From: Gaiellasilicea sp963829845
GTDB taxonomy: Bacteria > Actinomycetota > Thermoleophilia > Gaiellales > Gaiellaceae
NCBI GenBank assembly: GCA_963829845.1
Contig: CAWHKD010000027.1
Span: 17,085-81,084, forward strand
Direction: 5' to 3'
DNA length: 64,000 nt
Made by a program: the position numbers and the translations under genes. Positions 1-8,282 of this stretch are shown piece after piece (positions within the stretch are counted from its first letter, which is position 1; every line of letters starts with the position of its first letter). The notes beneath the pieces were generated by a model that ran no database searches, was not told the origin of the DNA, and was given only the letters and a program-made list of their open reading frames with translations.

Positions 1-540
1 AGCAATACCGGCAATGTCCGTCTCGCGGGGCCGGTCACGGTCGCCGACGACAAGGCCACTGTCAGCTGCCCGGCTCTGAGCACGATCGGCAACAACGACG
101 GCTTCCTCGACCCGGGCGAGTCGATCACGTGCAGCGCCAGCTACGCGATCACCCAGGCCGACCTCAACAACGGCTCGGTCACCAACACCGCCAAGGCAAG
201 CGCCGGCGGGACCGATTCGAACGAGGACAGCGAGACCGTCACCGCGGTCCAGAGCCCGAGCCTCTTGCTCGACAAAACGGCCTCGCCGATCTCGGCCGAC
301 GCCGTCGGGGACGTGATCTCGTACACGTACCTGGTCAGCAATAACGGCAATGTCCGTCTCGCGGGGCCGGTCACGGTCGCCGACGACAAGGCCACTGTCA
401 GCTGCCCGGCTCTGAGCACGATCGGCAACAACGACGGCTTCCTCGACCCGGGCGAGTCGATCACGTGCAGCGCCAGCTACGCGATCACCCAGGCCGACCT
501 CAACAACGGCTCGGTCACCAACACCGCCAAGGCAAGCGCG
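1..540 (+). repeat. Tandem 336-bp coding repeat (two near-identical units)
   Basis: Bases 1-204 and 337-540 are the same sequence apart from one visible difference near the start (agcaataccg versus agcaataacg). The period of 336 bases equals 112 codons, one DUF11 unit. The left boundary lies outside the window, so the copy number is unknown. Near-identity at synonymous sites points to recent duplication or gene conversion. Confidence 0.9.
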
Positions 541-1323
541 GGTGAGATCAACTCGAACGAAGACAAGGCGACCGTCACGGTGACACCGCCGCCTCCGCCT
601 CCGCCCCCGGCCCCGGCCCCGCCGATCGGCGAGATCGCAGCCGCGCCGGCGATCGATCTGTCGATCGTCAAGACCGACCGCCCCGACCCGGTGTTCGTCG
701 GCGCGCGGCTGACCTACACGCTGATCGTGCGGAACCTCGGGCCGGACACGGCGACCAATGTCCGCGTGGCCGACGCGCTGCCGGCGGCGACGAACTTCGT
801 CTCAGTCGCAAGCAGCCAGGGCACGTGCACCGGCGGGCGCATCGTGCGCTGCAGCCTCGGCACGATCCTGAACGGCGGCCGGGCGGCGATCACGATCGTC
901 GTGCGGCCGACCGCGCCGGGCGTGCTGCTCAACACCGCCACGGTGGTCGGCGATCAGTCGGAAGCGAACACGGCGAACAACCGGGCGACGGCGCCGACCC
1001 TCGTGCGGGGGCCGATCGCACCGCCCGTCGCCAGCTGCCCGACGATGATCGTGCAGCCGCGGTCGCTGTCTGTCGGCCAGCGCGGACTCGTGAGAGTCGT
1101 CGTGGTCGACAAGAACCGCGGCGTCAGCGGCGTCCGGATCCTGGTCAAGGGTCCCGGTCTCTACAAGGCGGCGACCACGAACGGCCGCGGCCGGGTCGCG
1201 ATCTCCGTGCGGCCCCCGCGCACCGGCATCGTGGAGATCCGGATGACCAACCAGCCCAGTCGGTGCTCGACCAGGAGGATCGGTGTTGTCGGTGTCTTCC
1301 TTCCGCCTCCGGTCACGGGCTAG
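1..1323 (+). CDS. DUF11-repeat surface protein, C-terminal part
   Basis: The reading frame is open from the first base, so the gene starts upstream of the window. It encodes tandem Ig-like repeats of the DUF11 type, recognised by phrases such as DKTASP, YTYLVSNNGNV, LDPGESITCSASY and NTAKASAG. Two adjacent repeats are almost identical at DNA level with a 336-base period. A proline-rich linker (PPPPPPPPAPAPP) near base 590 separates them from a more divergent DUF11 domain (IVKTDRPDPVFVGARLTYTL) and a terminal beta-rich domain that may be a bacterial Ig-like fold. Such proteins are usually secreted or cell-wall associated and mediate surface structure or adhesion. No LPXTG or membrane anchor is visible at the C-terminus. 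The exact role is unknown; the secreted location is inferred from family habit. Confidence 0.85.
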   Translation, partial: SNTGNVRLAGPVTVADDKATVSCPALSTIGNNDGFLDPGESITCSASYAITQADLNNGSVTNTAKASAGGTDSNEDSETVTAVQSPSLLLDKTASPISADAVGDVISYTYLVSNNGNVRLAGPVTVADDKATVSCPALSTIGNNDGFLDPGESITCSASYAITQADLNNGSVTNTAKASAGEINSNEDKATVTVTPPPPPPPPAPAPPIGEIAAAPAIDLSIVKTDRPDPVFVGARLTYTLIVRNLGPDTATNVRVADALPAATNFVSVASSQGTCTGGRIVRCSLGTILNGGRAAITIVVRPTAPGVLLNTATVVGDQSEANTANNRATAPTLVRGPIAPPVASCPTMIVQPRSLSVGQRGLVRVVVVDKNRGVSGVRILVKGPGLYKAATTNGRGRVAISVRPPRTGIVEIRMTNQPSRCSTRRIGVVGVFLPPPVTG

Positions 1324-2002
1324 CCTCGCCGCCTGCCTCGCGCTCGCGCTTCTCGCCATCACGGGAGAAGCGCGGGCCGAGGCGGCACGCGTGAGCGTCC
1401 CGGCGGCTGGTCACATCGTCTGGGCGCAGGTCGCCGTGCGGACGAAGCCCAGCAAGGCGGCCCCGAGGGCAACCGTGCTGAGCCAGTTCCGCGAAGACTT
1501 TCGCCCCCGCGTCGTGCTCGCGCTCGCCGTGAAGCGCAATGCGAAGGGGAATCCTGAGTGGTACCGGGTCAGCCTCCCCGGACGTCCGAACGGCCGCACG
1601 GGCTGGCTACCGGCGGCGAGTGTCGACGTGAAGCCGGTGCTGAAGGAGATCGTGGTCGACGTCGGCGACCGGACGCTCGAGCTCCGCGACGCCGGGCGCC
1701 TCGTGCTCCGCACTCGCGTCGCCGTCGGTGCGTACGGGATGGAGACGCCGCTCGGCCGCTACTACGTGATGGCGAAGTTCCGCCCCACGGCGCCGGTCCT
1801 CGGCGCATTCGGCTTCGAGACGAGCGCTTACTCGAAGCTGAGCGAGTGGCCCGGCGGCGGCATCGTCGGGATCCACGGCACGAACACGCCCTCGCTGCTC
1901 GGGCAGGCGGTCTCGCACGGCTGCATCCGCGTCGCGAACGAGGCGATCCTCCGCCTCAGGGATCTCGTCCCGGTCGGGACGCCGATCAGGATCAGGGCGT
2001 AG
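1283..2002 (+). CDS. L,D-transpeptidase (YkuD family), exported
   Basis: This 239-residue protein cross-links peptidoglycan through 3-3 bonds or attaches proteins to it, acting outside the membrane. It begins with a signal peptide (basic RLRSR, then hydrophobic ACLALALLAITGEA, residues 15-31). An SH3-like region follows (about 46-115, ending in GRTGWLPAASV), then the YkuD catalytic domain (about 122-239) with His198 in GIHGT and the signature SHGCIRV holding His212 and the nucleophile Cys214. The GTG start has an AGGAGG ribosome binding site four bases upstream and overlaps the previous gene by 41 bases, so the two are probably co-transcribed. TTG 1286 or GTG 1292 are alternative starts. It ends tail-to-tail with the histidine kinase gene, overlapping it by 11 bases. 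Confidence 0.92.
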   Translation: MLSVSSFRLRSRASLAACLALALLAITGEARAEAARVSVPAAGHIVWAQVAVRTKPSKAAPRATVLSQFREDFRPRVVLALAVKRNAKGNPEWYRVSLPGRPNGRTGWLPAASVDVKPVLKEIVVDVGDRTLELRDAGRLVLRTRVAVGAYGMETPLGRYYVMAKFRPTAPVLGAFGFETSAYSKLSEWPGGGIVGIHGTNTPSLLGQAVSHGCIRVANEAILRLRDLVPVGTPIRIRA

Positions 2003-2699
2003 CGGTCCAGCGCGGCAGCACGGCCCGGACCACCGTCGGCCCGCCGTGAGCGCTGTCGAGCTCGAGCCTTCCGCCCAGCAGCCGGAGCCGCTCGCGCATC
2101 CCGACGACGCCGATCCCGCTCTGCCCGTCGATGTCCGGCTCGTCCGCGTCCGGGTCGAAGCCGTGGCCGTCGTCTCGAATCTCCATGCGGACCCCATCGT
2201 CCCCCTCGTGCAGGGCGACGGCGACCTCGGCCGCGCCGCTGTGCTGCCGGATGTTGCTCAGTGCCTCCTGGAGGACGCGCAGCAGTGCGATCCGCTGCGA
2301 CGCGCTCAACGCGTCGAACGAGCCGTCGCACTCGAGCGAGGTGGAGACGCCGGTACGCCTGCTCAGCGCCACCAGTTCCCGCTCGACGGCGTCCGGGAGC
2401 GGCAGCTGCAACAGCGAGCGCGGCTCGAGCGAATGGGCCAGATCGCGAAGGTCCTGGTGCAACTCCGCCAGCTGCGACTCGAGGTCGGCGAAACGGCCGA
2501 CCACGGGATCGCGGTGCTCGGTCCCGATGAGGACGAGAACCTGCTCGCGCAGGAGCCGAATGTCCTGGGCCAAGGCGTAGACCTGCTGCAACGGGCCATC
2601 GTGGAGGTCGAACCCGAGCCGCACGAGCAGCCGCTCGTTCGCCTCCGCGAGTCCGGGCTCGGCGGCCCGCGACTCGAAGTCCTCCGTCGTTGCGCTCAT
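1992..2699 (-). CDS. Cytoplasmic histidine kinase of the NarL-partner (HisKA_3) type
   Basis: This 235-residue sensor kinase has no membrane segment. The dimerisation and phosphoacceptor box is GFDLHDGPLQQ, with the phosphorylated His at residue 33. The ATP-binding domain follows: N box around LQEALSNIRQHS, G1 box IRDDGHGFD, G2 box SGIGVVGMRERL. The first 20 residues are variable and there is no recognisable PAS or GAF sensor domain, so its signal is unknown or comes from a partner. ATG 2699 was chosen because translation further upstream is low-complexity and would run into the response regulator gene. The start lies 7 bases after that gene's stop, so the two form an operon and a phosphorelay pair. 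Confidence 0.9.
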   Translation of the reverse strand: MSATTEDFESRAAEPGLAEANERLLVRLGFDLHDGPLQQVYALAQDIRLLREQVLVLIGTEHRDPVVGRFADLESQLAELHQDLRDLAHSLEPRSLLQLPLPDAVERELVALSRRTGVSTSLECDGSFDALSASQRIALLRVLQEALSNIRQHSGAAEVAVALHEGDDGVRMEIRDDGHGFDPDADEPDIDGQSGIGVVGMRERLRLLGGRLELDSAHGGPTVVRAVLPRWTATP

Positions 2700-2706
2700 C
2701 CGGGCG

Positions 2707-3351
2707 CTAGGCCGATTCGATGGTGAGTGCCGCGACCCGGCCCGTGCGGTACGCGTACCGCGCCGCCTCCGTGCGGCTCGAGATCCCGAGCTTGCGGTAG
2801 ACGTTGCGCAGGTGGAACTTGACCGTCTGCTCGCTGATCCAGAGCTGGCGTCCGATCTCCCGGTTCGAGAGCCCGCGCGCCACGGCATCGAGGACGGCGG
2901 TCTCGCGCTCGCTCAGGACGGTCGCTCCGGACGGGCGCTCGGCCTCCTGCCCCGCCTCCGCTCCCCACACCGTGAACGACGTGCTCGAGAGCGCGGTGCG
3001 CAGCACCGTCGCCAGATCGACGGGCTCGACCGTCTTCACGACGTAGCCGCGGGCGCCGCCCTGACGGGCCGCTTCGATCTGCTCGGGGTCGCTGTAGCTC
3101 GAGAGGATGACGACTGCAACCGTCGCGTCGTGCTTGCGCAGCCGCTCGAGGCACGAGAGGCCGTCGAGCTCGGGCATGCGCAGGTCGAGCAGGACGACGT
3201 CTGGGGCCGTCTCGCGGACGGCCGGCAGGACGTGGCTGCCGACCGAGACCTCATGGACGATCTCGAAATCGTCCGCGCCCGCGAGCGCGCGCCGGATTGC
3301 GGCCTGCATCAGCCGGTGGTCGTCCGCCACGAGTACGCGAAGAGTCTTCAC
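2707..3351 (-). CDS. NarL/FixJ-type response regulator
   Basis: This 214-residue DNA-binding regulator has a receiver domain (residues 1-120) with the acidic pair Asp10-Asp11, phosphoacceptor Asp56 (VVLLDLRMPELDG) and conserved Lys106 (YVVK). A LuxR-type helix-turn-helix follows (LSERETAVLDAVARGLSNREI, then EQTVKFHLRNVYRKLGISSRTEAARYA). It is the first gene of the two-component operon and would be phosphorylated by the adjacent kinase. The GTG start is preceded by an AAGGA-like ribosome binding site about eight bases upstream, so unlike many genes here it has a leader. Targets are not deducible; the adjoining envelope genes make a cell-surface regulon plausible, but that is only inference. 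Confidence 0.93.
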   Translation of the reverse strand: MKTLRVLVADDHRLMQAAIRRALAGADDFEIVHEVSVGSHVLPAVRETAPDVVLLDLRMPELDGLSCLERLRKHDATVAVVILSSYSDPEQIEAARQGGARGYVVKTVEPVDLATVLRTALSSTSFTVWGAEAGQEAERPSGATVLSERETAVLDAVARGLSNREIGRQLWISEQTVKFHLRNVYRKLGISSRTEAARYAYRTGRVAALTIESA

Positions 3352-3448
3352 AGCCGCAGTCCTTTCGTCGGCTCCCGTGTGGGAGCACTCGCAGCATCGC
3401 CGGGCGAAGCTCCCTACGCGTCCCCCATTCGAGCGATGGCGCTCGAAG
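3352..3448 (-). other. Regulator upstream region with two hairpins
   Basis: The gap between the LCP gene and the response regulator holds two perfect inverted repeats. TTCGAGC/GCTCGAA at 3428-3434/3441-3447 sits directly after the LCP stop codon and could end that transcript, although no U-tract follows. GCTCCC/GGGAGC at 3371-3376/3381-3386 has a four-base loop and lies in the putative leader of the regulator. Either could be an operator, a terminator without a U-tract, or chance. Confidence 0.4.
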
Positions 3449-4834
3449 CTAGCAGGTCTGCGTGGCCGTCTTCGCTCGTCCCTCGCGCTGGAGGAGCTCG
3501 GGGGAGAGAATCGCCCGCCGCACCGTCGTCTGCATGGGGCCGAGCGCCGGCACCGGGTAGTTGCCCGCCCTCTGACGGCCGAAGAAGTACTCAGGGCCGA
3601 ACGTAACCGTCAGCGTCTCGTCCGAATCGACCGAGCTCACGAGCCGCACGAGCGACGGCAGCCGGTTCAGTGGGATGTCGGTGTGGACGTTCGTCTCGAT
3701 CGTCTTCGCCAGCGAACCGAAGTTGCGGATCGCCCGGATCGGGTCGAGCTGGTCGGCCATCGCGCTCAAAAAGCAGCGCTGCCGCGCCATCCGCGTGTAG
3801 TCGCTCGAGTCCTTCCGCGAGCGGACGTACGCGAGCGCCTCGCGGCCGTAGAAGCGGTACGTGCGACCCGGAACGACGTCGATCTTCGGCTTCGGCTCGC
3901 CCCAAGCGGGGCGCGTGACTTCGTCGCGGAGCCGCTCCTTGACAAGGATCTCGACGCCGCCGAGCGCGTCGACCAGGTCGGCGAAGCCCACAAGGTTCAC
4001 GAGCGCGTAGTAGTCGACGCGGATCCCGAGCAGCGCCGACACCGCCTGCTTCAGGTTGCGGGCGCCCGTCTCGCCGCCGCCCGAGCGGCCGTAGAGCGCG
4101 TTGATCGGCTCCTTGAACGGCGTTCCCTTAGGCCCGAGCGGCACCTGAGCGAGGTTGCGGGGCACACCGAAGGCGGCGGCCCGGCCGGTGCCGTGCTGGA
4201 TCGCCGCGAGGATGATCGTGTCCGTCCGCGCACCCAAGTTGCCGGGGCCCTCGTCGGTGCCGAGCAGCAGGATCGTCGTCCACGGCTTTGCCACGGGGAT
4301 CTCCCTGTCGGCGAGCACTCGCGCGTCGGCCTGGAGCGGCGCGACCTCGCCCGGCCCCAGCCGCTCGACGAGCGCCCACTCCCAGGCGTCCTTCGGCACC
4401 CACTCCGGCAGCGGCCGGACGACGTGGGCGAGCAGCACCGAGCCGCGGTCGCAGGCGGTGCCGCACGGCTCCTCGTCGGCGAAGACGCTGTCGAGCACGT
4501 CGTAGCTCCGGACCGTCACCCAGGCCGCCGCGACGTGGGGCATCGCGGTGAGGGCGATCAATGCGGCAATGAGAACGGGGAGCGCGCCGCGGGCGGCGTC
4601 GACCACGGCGAAGACGCGGAACGCGAGCAGTGCGAGATCGGCCAGGAGCACGACCGCTACGATCCGGCGGTCCACGCCCGGGAGCGCGTCCAGCGAGAGC
4701 CGCGATCCGATGACCAAACCGGACACGGCGATCGCCACCGCGATGGCCAGGAGGACGAGCCCGCGCCGCATGGCTCCCCTGTACAGCTGGCCCAGACCCG
4801 GGACGACCGACGACAGGAGGCCTGCGACGACCAT
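3449..4834 (-). CDS. LytR-CpsA-Psr (LCP) family glycopolymer transferase
   Basis: LCP proteins transfer undecaprenyl-pyrophosphate-linked glycopolymers onto peptidoglycan or wall proteins outside the membrane. The 461-residue protein starts with several hydrophobic segments (residues 1-105) containing SSVVPGLGQLYRGAMRRG, a motif common in small membrane domains fused to other proteins. The LCP catalytic domain follows, with ARTDTIILA, FGVPRNLAQVPLG, VDYYALVNLVGFADLVDALGGVEI and the arginine-rich YVRSRKDSSDYTRMARQR that binds the pyrophosphate. The N-terminal part is longer than the single anchor usual in this family. It has its own leaderless-type promoter and is divergent from the membrane glycosyltransferase. 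It is a good candidate for attaching the polysaccharide made by this region to the wall. Confidence 0.9.
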   Translation of the reverse strand: MVVAGLLSSVVPGLGQLYRGAMRRGLVLLAIAVAIAVSGLVIGSRLSLDALPGVDRRIVAVVLLADLALLAFRVFAVVDAARGALPVLIAALIALTAMPHVAAAWVTVRSYDVLDSVFADEEPCGTACDRGSVLLAHVVRPLPEWVPKDAWEWALVERLGPGEVAPLQADARVLADREIPVAKPWTTILLLGTDEGPGNLGARTDTIILAAIQHGTGRAAAFGVPRNLAQVPLGPKGTPFKEPINALYGRSGGGETGARNLKQAVSALLGIRVDYYALVNLVGFADLVDALGGVEILVKERLRDEVTRPAWGEPKPKIDVVPGRTYRFYGREALAYVRSRKDSSDYTRMARQRCFLSAMADQLDPIRAIRNFGSLAKTIETNVHTDIPLNRLPSLVRLVSSVDSDETLTVTFGPEYFFGRQRAGNYPVPALGPMQTTVRRAILSPELLQREGRAKTATQTC

Positions 4835-4840
4835 CGACTC

Positions 4841-4846
4841 AGTGTA
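4841..4846 (-). promoter_or_regulatory. -10-like TACACT for the LCP gene (leaderless)
   Basis: TACACT on the minus strand ends 6 bases before ATG 4834, with no ribosome binding site between. This spacing puts the likely transcription start at the start codon. Confidence 0.55.
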
Positions 4847-6147
4847 TGCGCGCCCCTCGACTGCATCCCTCGGCGGCGCCCATGCTCGCTGACCGCCGCT
4901 GGCTGCTCTGGCTCGGCGGGCTGGCGGCCGTGCGGGCGGCGATCCCGTGGCTGGCGCTCGCCTTCGGCGGGGCGCTGCCCGGCTTCCCCGACTACTCGTA
5001 CCGGGGACCGCGCGGTGACGCGAGCGGCTACATCGACACTGCGCGGGCGATCATCTCTGCCGGCGCGAGCTTCCGACTGCTGCTGCCCGTCCTGCTTCTG
5101 GTGGCCGTCGCCGGTCTGCTCGGCCTGCGCTGGGCCTGGCGCCGCTACCCGGCTGAGCGTCACTGGGTGATCGCGGGCGCCGCCGCACTCGTCTTCTGCC
5201 TCGCAGCGGCAGTGATCCTGCAGATCGAATCGCAGGCGCCTGCCGGGGCCGTAGGTTGGCCGCTGCTGCTCAGCATCCCGCTCCTGCCGTTCCGGGTGAT
5301 CGGCTGGATCGACGACGAGGTCGCCGTCGGCGTCGGGATTGCCGTCGCGATCCTCGCGAACGCGGTCACGATCTTCGCCACGGCCTTCATCGGGTGGCGC
5401 GTCACGAGCAGCCGGCGCATCGGTCTCCTCGCCGCCTCGCTGTTCACGTTCTGGCCGTTCCTCGTCTGGCTGCTCCTCGGCGACCGGACGTGGGCGAACA
5501 GCGCCTGGGCGATCGAAGCCGGTCTCGAGCTCTACACCGAGCCCGTGTCGACTGCGTGCGTCGCGGCCGGGACCGCGCTCGCGCTCGTGCGCGGCAGGCC
5601 GCCGTGGGCGGCGGTGGCGGCCGGGATCGCGCTCGGCTACGCAATCGCGGTGAGGCCGACGAACCTCGTCTTCGCGGCCGTCCTCGCGATCCTGTTCGCG
5701 TGGGAGCGCGACTGGCGCGCCTTCGGCCGCTTCGTCGTCGGCGGACTGACCGTCCTGCCGATCGTGATTGCGTTCCTGCCGAAGAAGCGCGGGTACAACC
5801 TCGAGCTCACCCGCGACGAGACCGGGCTGCCGCTCTGGTCGAACGACTACCTCGTCTCGACCTTCACGGACTCGAGCGTCTATCGGCCGCTCCTGCTCGC
5901 GGTGCTGTTGCCGCCCGTTCTGATCGGCGTTGCGTCGGTGCGGTCGCGTCCTGTCGGGTTGATGCTGCTCGGCGGCGCACTCGCGAACGCAGCCGTCTAT
6001 GCGTTTTTCCGCGCGACCTTCGAGCACCCGCGGTATCTGCACGCGGGACTGCCCGCGCTCCTCGTCCTCTGGGCCGCCGGGGCGGCTCGCGTCGCCGAGC
6101 TTGCCCGGCGGCGAAGCAGCAGTCCGGAGCCCGTAAGAAGTTCGTAA
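4846..6147 (+). CDS. Polytopic membrane glycosyltransferase, GT39/ArnT-like
   Basis: This 433-residue protein has roughly ten hydrophobic segments and an early extracytoplasmic acidic region (RGPRGDASGYIDTARAI, about residues 55-70), typical of GT-C enzymes that use lipid-phosphate sugars. Further features are PTNLVFAAVLAILFAW and a basic C-terminal tail. Family enzymes glycosylate lipid-linked glycans or proteins on the outer membrane face. The start is uncertain: ATG 4846 and ATG 4882 are both possible, the second removing 12 poorly conserved-looking residues. It is divergent from the LCP gene with an 11-base gap and is followed by the UDP-xylose synthase-like gene. The substrate is unknown. 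Confidence 0.75.
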   Translation: MRAPRLHPSAAPMLADRRWLLWLGGLAAVRAAIPWLALAFGGALPGFPDYSYRGPRGDASGYIDTARAIISAGASFRLLLPVLLLVAVAGLLGLRWAWRRYPAERHWVIAGAAALVFCLAAAVILQIESQAPAGAVGWPLLLSIPLLPFRVIGWIDDEVAVGVGIAVAILANAVTIFATAFIGWRVTSSRRIGLLAASLFTFWPFLVWLLLGDRTWANSAWAIEAGLELYTEPVSTACVAAGTALALVRGRPPWAAVAAGIALGYAIAVRPTNLVFAAVLAILFAWERDWRAFGRFVVGGLTVLPIVIAFLPKKRGYNLELTRDETGLPLWSNDYLVSTFTDSSVYRPLLLAVLLPPVLIGVASVRSRPVGLMLLGGALANAAVYAFFRATFEHPRYLHAGLPALLVLWAAGAARVAELARRRSSSPEPVRSS

Positions 6148-6177
6148 GCAGCAGGGTTTCCCACCCGATCCGTGGAG

Positions 6178-6183
6178 TATCCT
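6178..6183 (+). promoter_or_regulatory. -10-like TATCCT before the UXS-like gene
   Basis: TATCCT ends 6 bases before ATG 6190 and there is no Shine-Dalgarno sequence. The spacing supports ATG 6190 rather than ATG 6172 as the start. Confidence 0.55.
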
Positions 6184-6189
6184 GCCGCG

Positions 6190-7125
6190 ATGTCTACTTC
6201 GGTCGTCACGGGCGGTGCCGGCTTTCTCGGCTCGCACCTTTCCGATGCACTGCTCGCGAAGGGGCACCGGGTGATCTGCGTCGACAACCTGGAAACGGGG
6301 TCGCTCGCGAACATCGAGCACATGCGGACGGAGGCGTTCGTCTTCATGCCGCACGACTTGACGGTGCCGATCCGGATCGAGGAGCCGGTCGACTTCGTCT
6401 ACCACCTCGCAAGCCCAGCCAGTCCGATCGACTACCTGCGGCTGCCGCTGCAGACGCTCAAGGTCGGCTCGCACGGCACCCACAACGCGCTCGGCCTCGC
6501 CAAGTTCAAGCGCGCCCGCTTCCTGCTCGCCTCGACGAGTGAGGTCTACGGCGACCCGAAGGTGCACCCGCAGCCGGAGACCTACTGGGGCCACGTCAAC
6601 CCGATCGGCCCTCGCGGTGTCTACGACGAGGCGAAGCGGTACGCCGAGGCGCTGACGATGGCCTACCACCGCCAGCAGGGCGTCGACACGGCGATCGTGA
6701 GGATCTTCAACACCTACGGGCCGCGGATGCGCCCGCACGACGGCCGCGCGATCCCGACGTTCGTCCGTCAGGCGATGGAGCGGAAGCCGATCACGGTCTT
6801 CGGCGACGGCTCGCAGACGCGGAGCTTCTGTTACGCGGACGACCTGGTCCGCGGGCTGATCTCGCTCGCGGAGAGCGGCGAGCATCTGCCGGTGAACATC
6901 GGCAACCCACAGGAGTTCACCCTGCTCGAGCTCGCCGAGAAAGTGCTCGAGATCTGGGGCGGCGGCAGCGAGATCGTCTTCGAGGCGCTTCCGGTCGACG
7001 ATCCGAAGGTGCGCCAGCCCGACATCACTCGGGCACAGCAGGTACTCGGGTGGGAGCCCGAGGTGGGTCTCGACGAGGGGCTGCGCAAGCTCCACTCGTC
7101 GCTGCAGGAAGCCACGGTTGCGTAG
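6190..7125 (+). CDS. UDP-glucuronate decarboxylase-like SDR (UDP-xylose synthase family)
   Basis: This 311-residue extended short-chain dehydrogenase probably converts UDP-glucuronate to UDP-xylose with bound NAD. It shows the nucleotide motif TGGAGFLG (residues 7-14), the family-typical LASPASPIDYLRLPLQTLKVG, STSEVYGDPKVHPQPE and the catalytic pair Tyr145/Lys149 in YDEAK. RIFNTYGPRM and GDGSQTRSFCYADDLV are the usual substrate and C-terminal motifs. Length matches the family's soluble bacterial members. It supplies a pentose donor for the glycosyltransferases of this region. ATG 6190 is chosen on the leaderless-type promoter; its last 8 bases overlap the next gene. Related decarboxylases or epimerases of the same subfamily cannot be fully excluded. 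Confidence 0.87.
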   Translation: MSTSVVTGGAGFLGSHLSDALLAKGHRVICVDNLETGSLANIEHMRTEAFVFMPHDLTVPIRIEEPVDFVYHLASPASPIDYLRLPLQTLKVGSHGTHNALGLAKFKRARFLLASTSEVYGDPKVHPQPETYWGHVNPIGPRGVYDEAKRYAEALTMAYHRQQGVDTAIVRIFNTYGPRMRPHDGRAIPTFVRQAMERKPITVFGDGSQTRSFCYADDLVRGLISLAESGEHLPVNIGNPQEFTLLELAEKVLEIWGGGSEIVFEALPVDDPKVRQPDITRAQQVLGWEPEVGLDEGLRKLHSSLQEATVA

Positions 7126-8272
7126 GCGCGCCACGGTGATCGCGCTCGTCCTCGCGACGGCGCTCCTCGGCGCGCAGGCGGCCTCGGCCTCCCGCTACCT
7201 GCAGCTCGGCATCTTCGATGACGCGCAGATCAACTATGGCGACCCGGACAAGGTCTTCCCGCAGCTGAAGCAGCTGCGCACGCAGCTGATCCGCGTCAAT
7301 CTCTCCTGGGGCGGGCCGACGGGCGTGGCGAAGCGGAAGCCCGTCAACCCGATGAACCCGAACGACCCCGCCTACGACTGGTCGGTATACGACCGCACCG
7401 TCTTCTTCGCGCAGCAGTACGGCATGAAGGTCGTCTTCTCGATCCTGGGCACGCCACCGTGGGCGAACGGGGCAAAGGGCGTCAACGTCGTCCCGAAGAG
7501 CGCGCTCGACCTCGAGCGCTTCGCCGTCGCGGCGGCGCGCCGCTACAGCGGCACCTTCAGGACGACCGACGGCCGGGTGATCCCGCCGGTGCGCCAGTGG
7601 CTCGCCTGGAATGAGCCGAACAACCCGGCCTTCCTGCGCCCGCAGTTCAAGAAGGTCAACGGCAAGGACGTGATCCAGAGCGCGATCGACTACGCGAAGA
7701 TCTGCAACGCAATCGTCAAGGGGGTCAAGAAGACGACTGTCGGTGCCTCCAAGGTCGCATGCGGGGTCACCGGCCCGCGCGGCAACAACAACCCGAACTC
7801 GGCCCGGCCGGCCACCTCGCCGCTGCCATTCCTGCGCGCGATGAAGAAGGCCGGCGCGAAGGGTTTCGACGCCTACGCGCACCATCCGTACTACGGCTCG
7901 CCGCGCGAGACGCCGAGCACGCCGCCGCCACCCGGGATCCACGGCAACGCGGCCACGGCGATCACGCTCGGCAACTTCAACCTGCTCGTGCGCGAGGTGA
8001 CGCGGCTCTACGGCAACAAGCGGATGTGGATCACCGAGTACGGCTACCAGACGAACCCGCCCGACCGGATCTTCGGCGTCTCCTTCACCAACCAGGCCAA
8101 GTACCTGACCGAGGCGTACGGGATCGTCAGGAGGCACCCCCGGGTCGACATGTTCCTCTGGTTCCTCCTCCGCGACGAGCGGCGCGGCGCGGAAGGCTGG
8201 CAGTCCGGCCTCCTTACCGCCGCAGGCGCGAAGAAGCCCGCATACCCGGCGTTCCAGAAGCTACGCGGGTAG
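7118..8272 (+). CDS. Secreted clan-A glycoside hydrolase-like protein
   Basis: The 384-residue protein starts with a signal peptide (MRRRATVIALVLATALLGAQAAS), then a TIM-barrel glycosidase-like sequence. The probable acid/base is Glu166 in WLAWNEPNNP and the probable nucleophile Glu307 in MWITEYGYQT, the spacing and context typical of clan GH-A families such as GH5 and GH39. KVVFSILGTPPWANG and DAYAHHPYYG are further barrel motifs. It probably trims or degrades an extracellular polysaccharide, perhaps the one made here. The TTG start overlaps the preceding gene by 8 bases, implying translational coupling. The exact GH family and substrate are not determinable by eye. Confidence 0.8.
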   Translation: MRRRATVIALVLATALLGAQAASASRYLQLGIFDDAQINYGDPDKVFPQLKQLRTQLIRVNLSWGGPTGVAKRKPVNPMNPNDPAYDWSVYDRTVFFAQQYGMKVVFSILGTPPWANGAKGVNVVPKSALDLERFAVAAARRYSGTFRTTDGRVIPPVRQWLAWNEPNNPAFLRPQFKKVNGKDVIQSAIDYAKICNAIVKGVKKTTVGASKVACGVTGPRGNNNPNSARPATSPLPFLRAMKKAGAKGFDAYAHHPYYGSPRETPSTPPPPGIHGNAATAITLGNFNLLVREVTRLYGNKRMWITEYGYQTNPPDRIFGVSFTNQAKYLTEAYGIVRRHPRVDMFLWFLLRDERRGAEGWQSGLLTAAGAKKPAYPAFQKLRG

Positions 8273-8275
8273 CGT
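8270..8275 (+). promoter_or_regulatory. -10-like TAGCGT overlapping a stop codon
   Basis: TAGCGT ends 7 bases before GTG 8283. Its first three bases are the TAG stop codon of the preceding hydrolase gene. Confidence 0.5.
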
Positions 8276-8282
8276 CTCCCCA

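Noticed and set aside
1..540. CRISPR-like or other non-coding direct repeat
   Set aside because: The 336-base units are in frame and encode DUF11 domains; there are no short repeats with unique spacers.
1345..1375. Hairpin CTTCTCGCC...GGGAGAAG as a terminator
   Set aside because: It lies inside the signal-peptide codons of the transpeptidase and has no U-tract.
4657..7134. An 825-codon minus-strand frame opposite the GT39-like and UXS-like genes
   Set aside because: It is rich in Arg, Asp, Glu and Pro in the manner of antisense frames in GC-rich DNA, while both plus-strand genes have clear family motifs.
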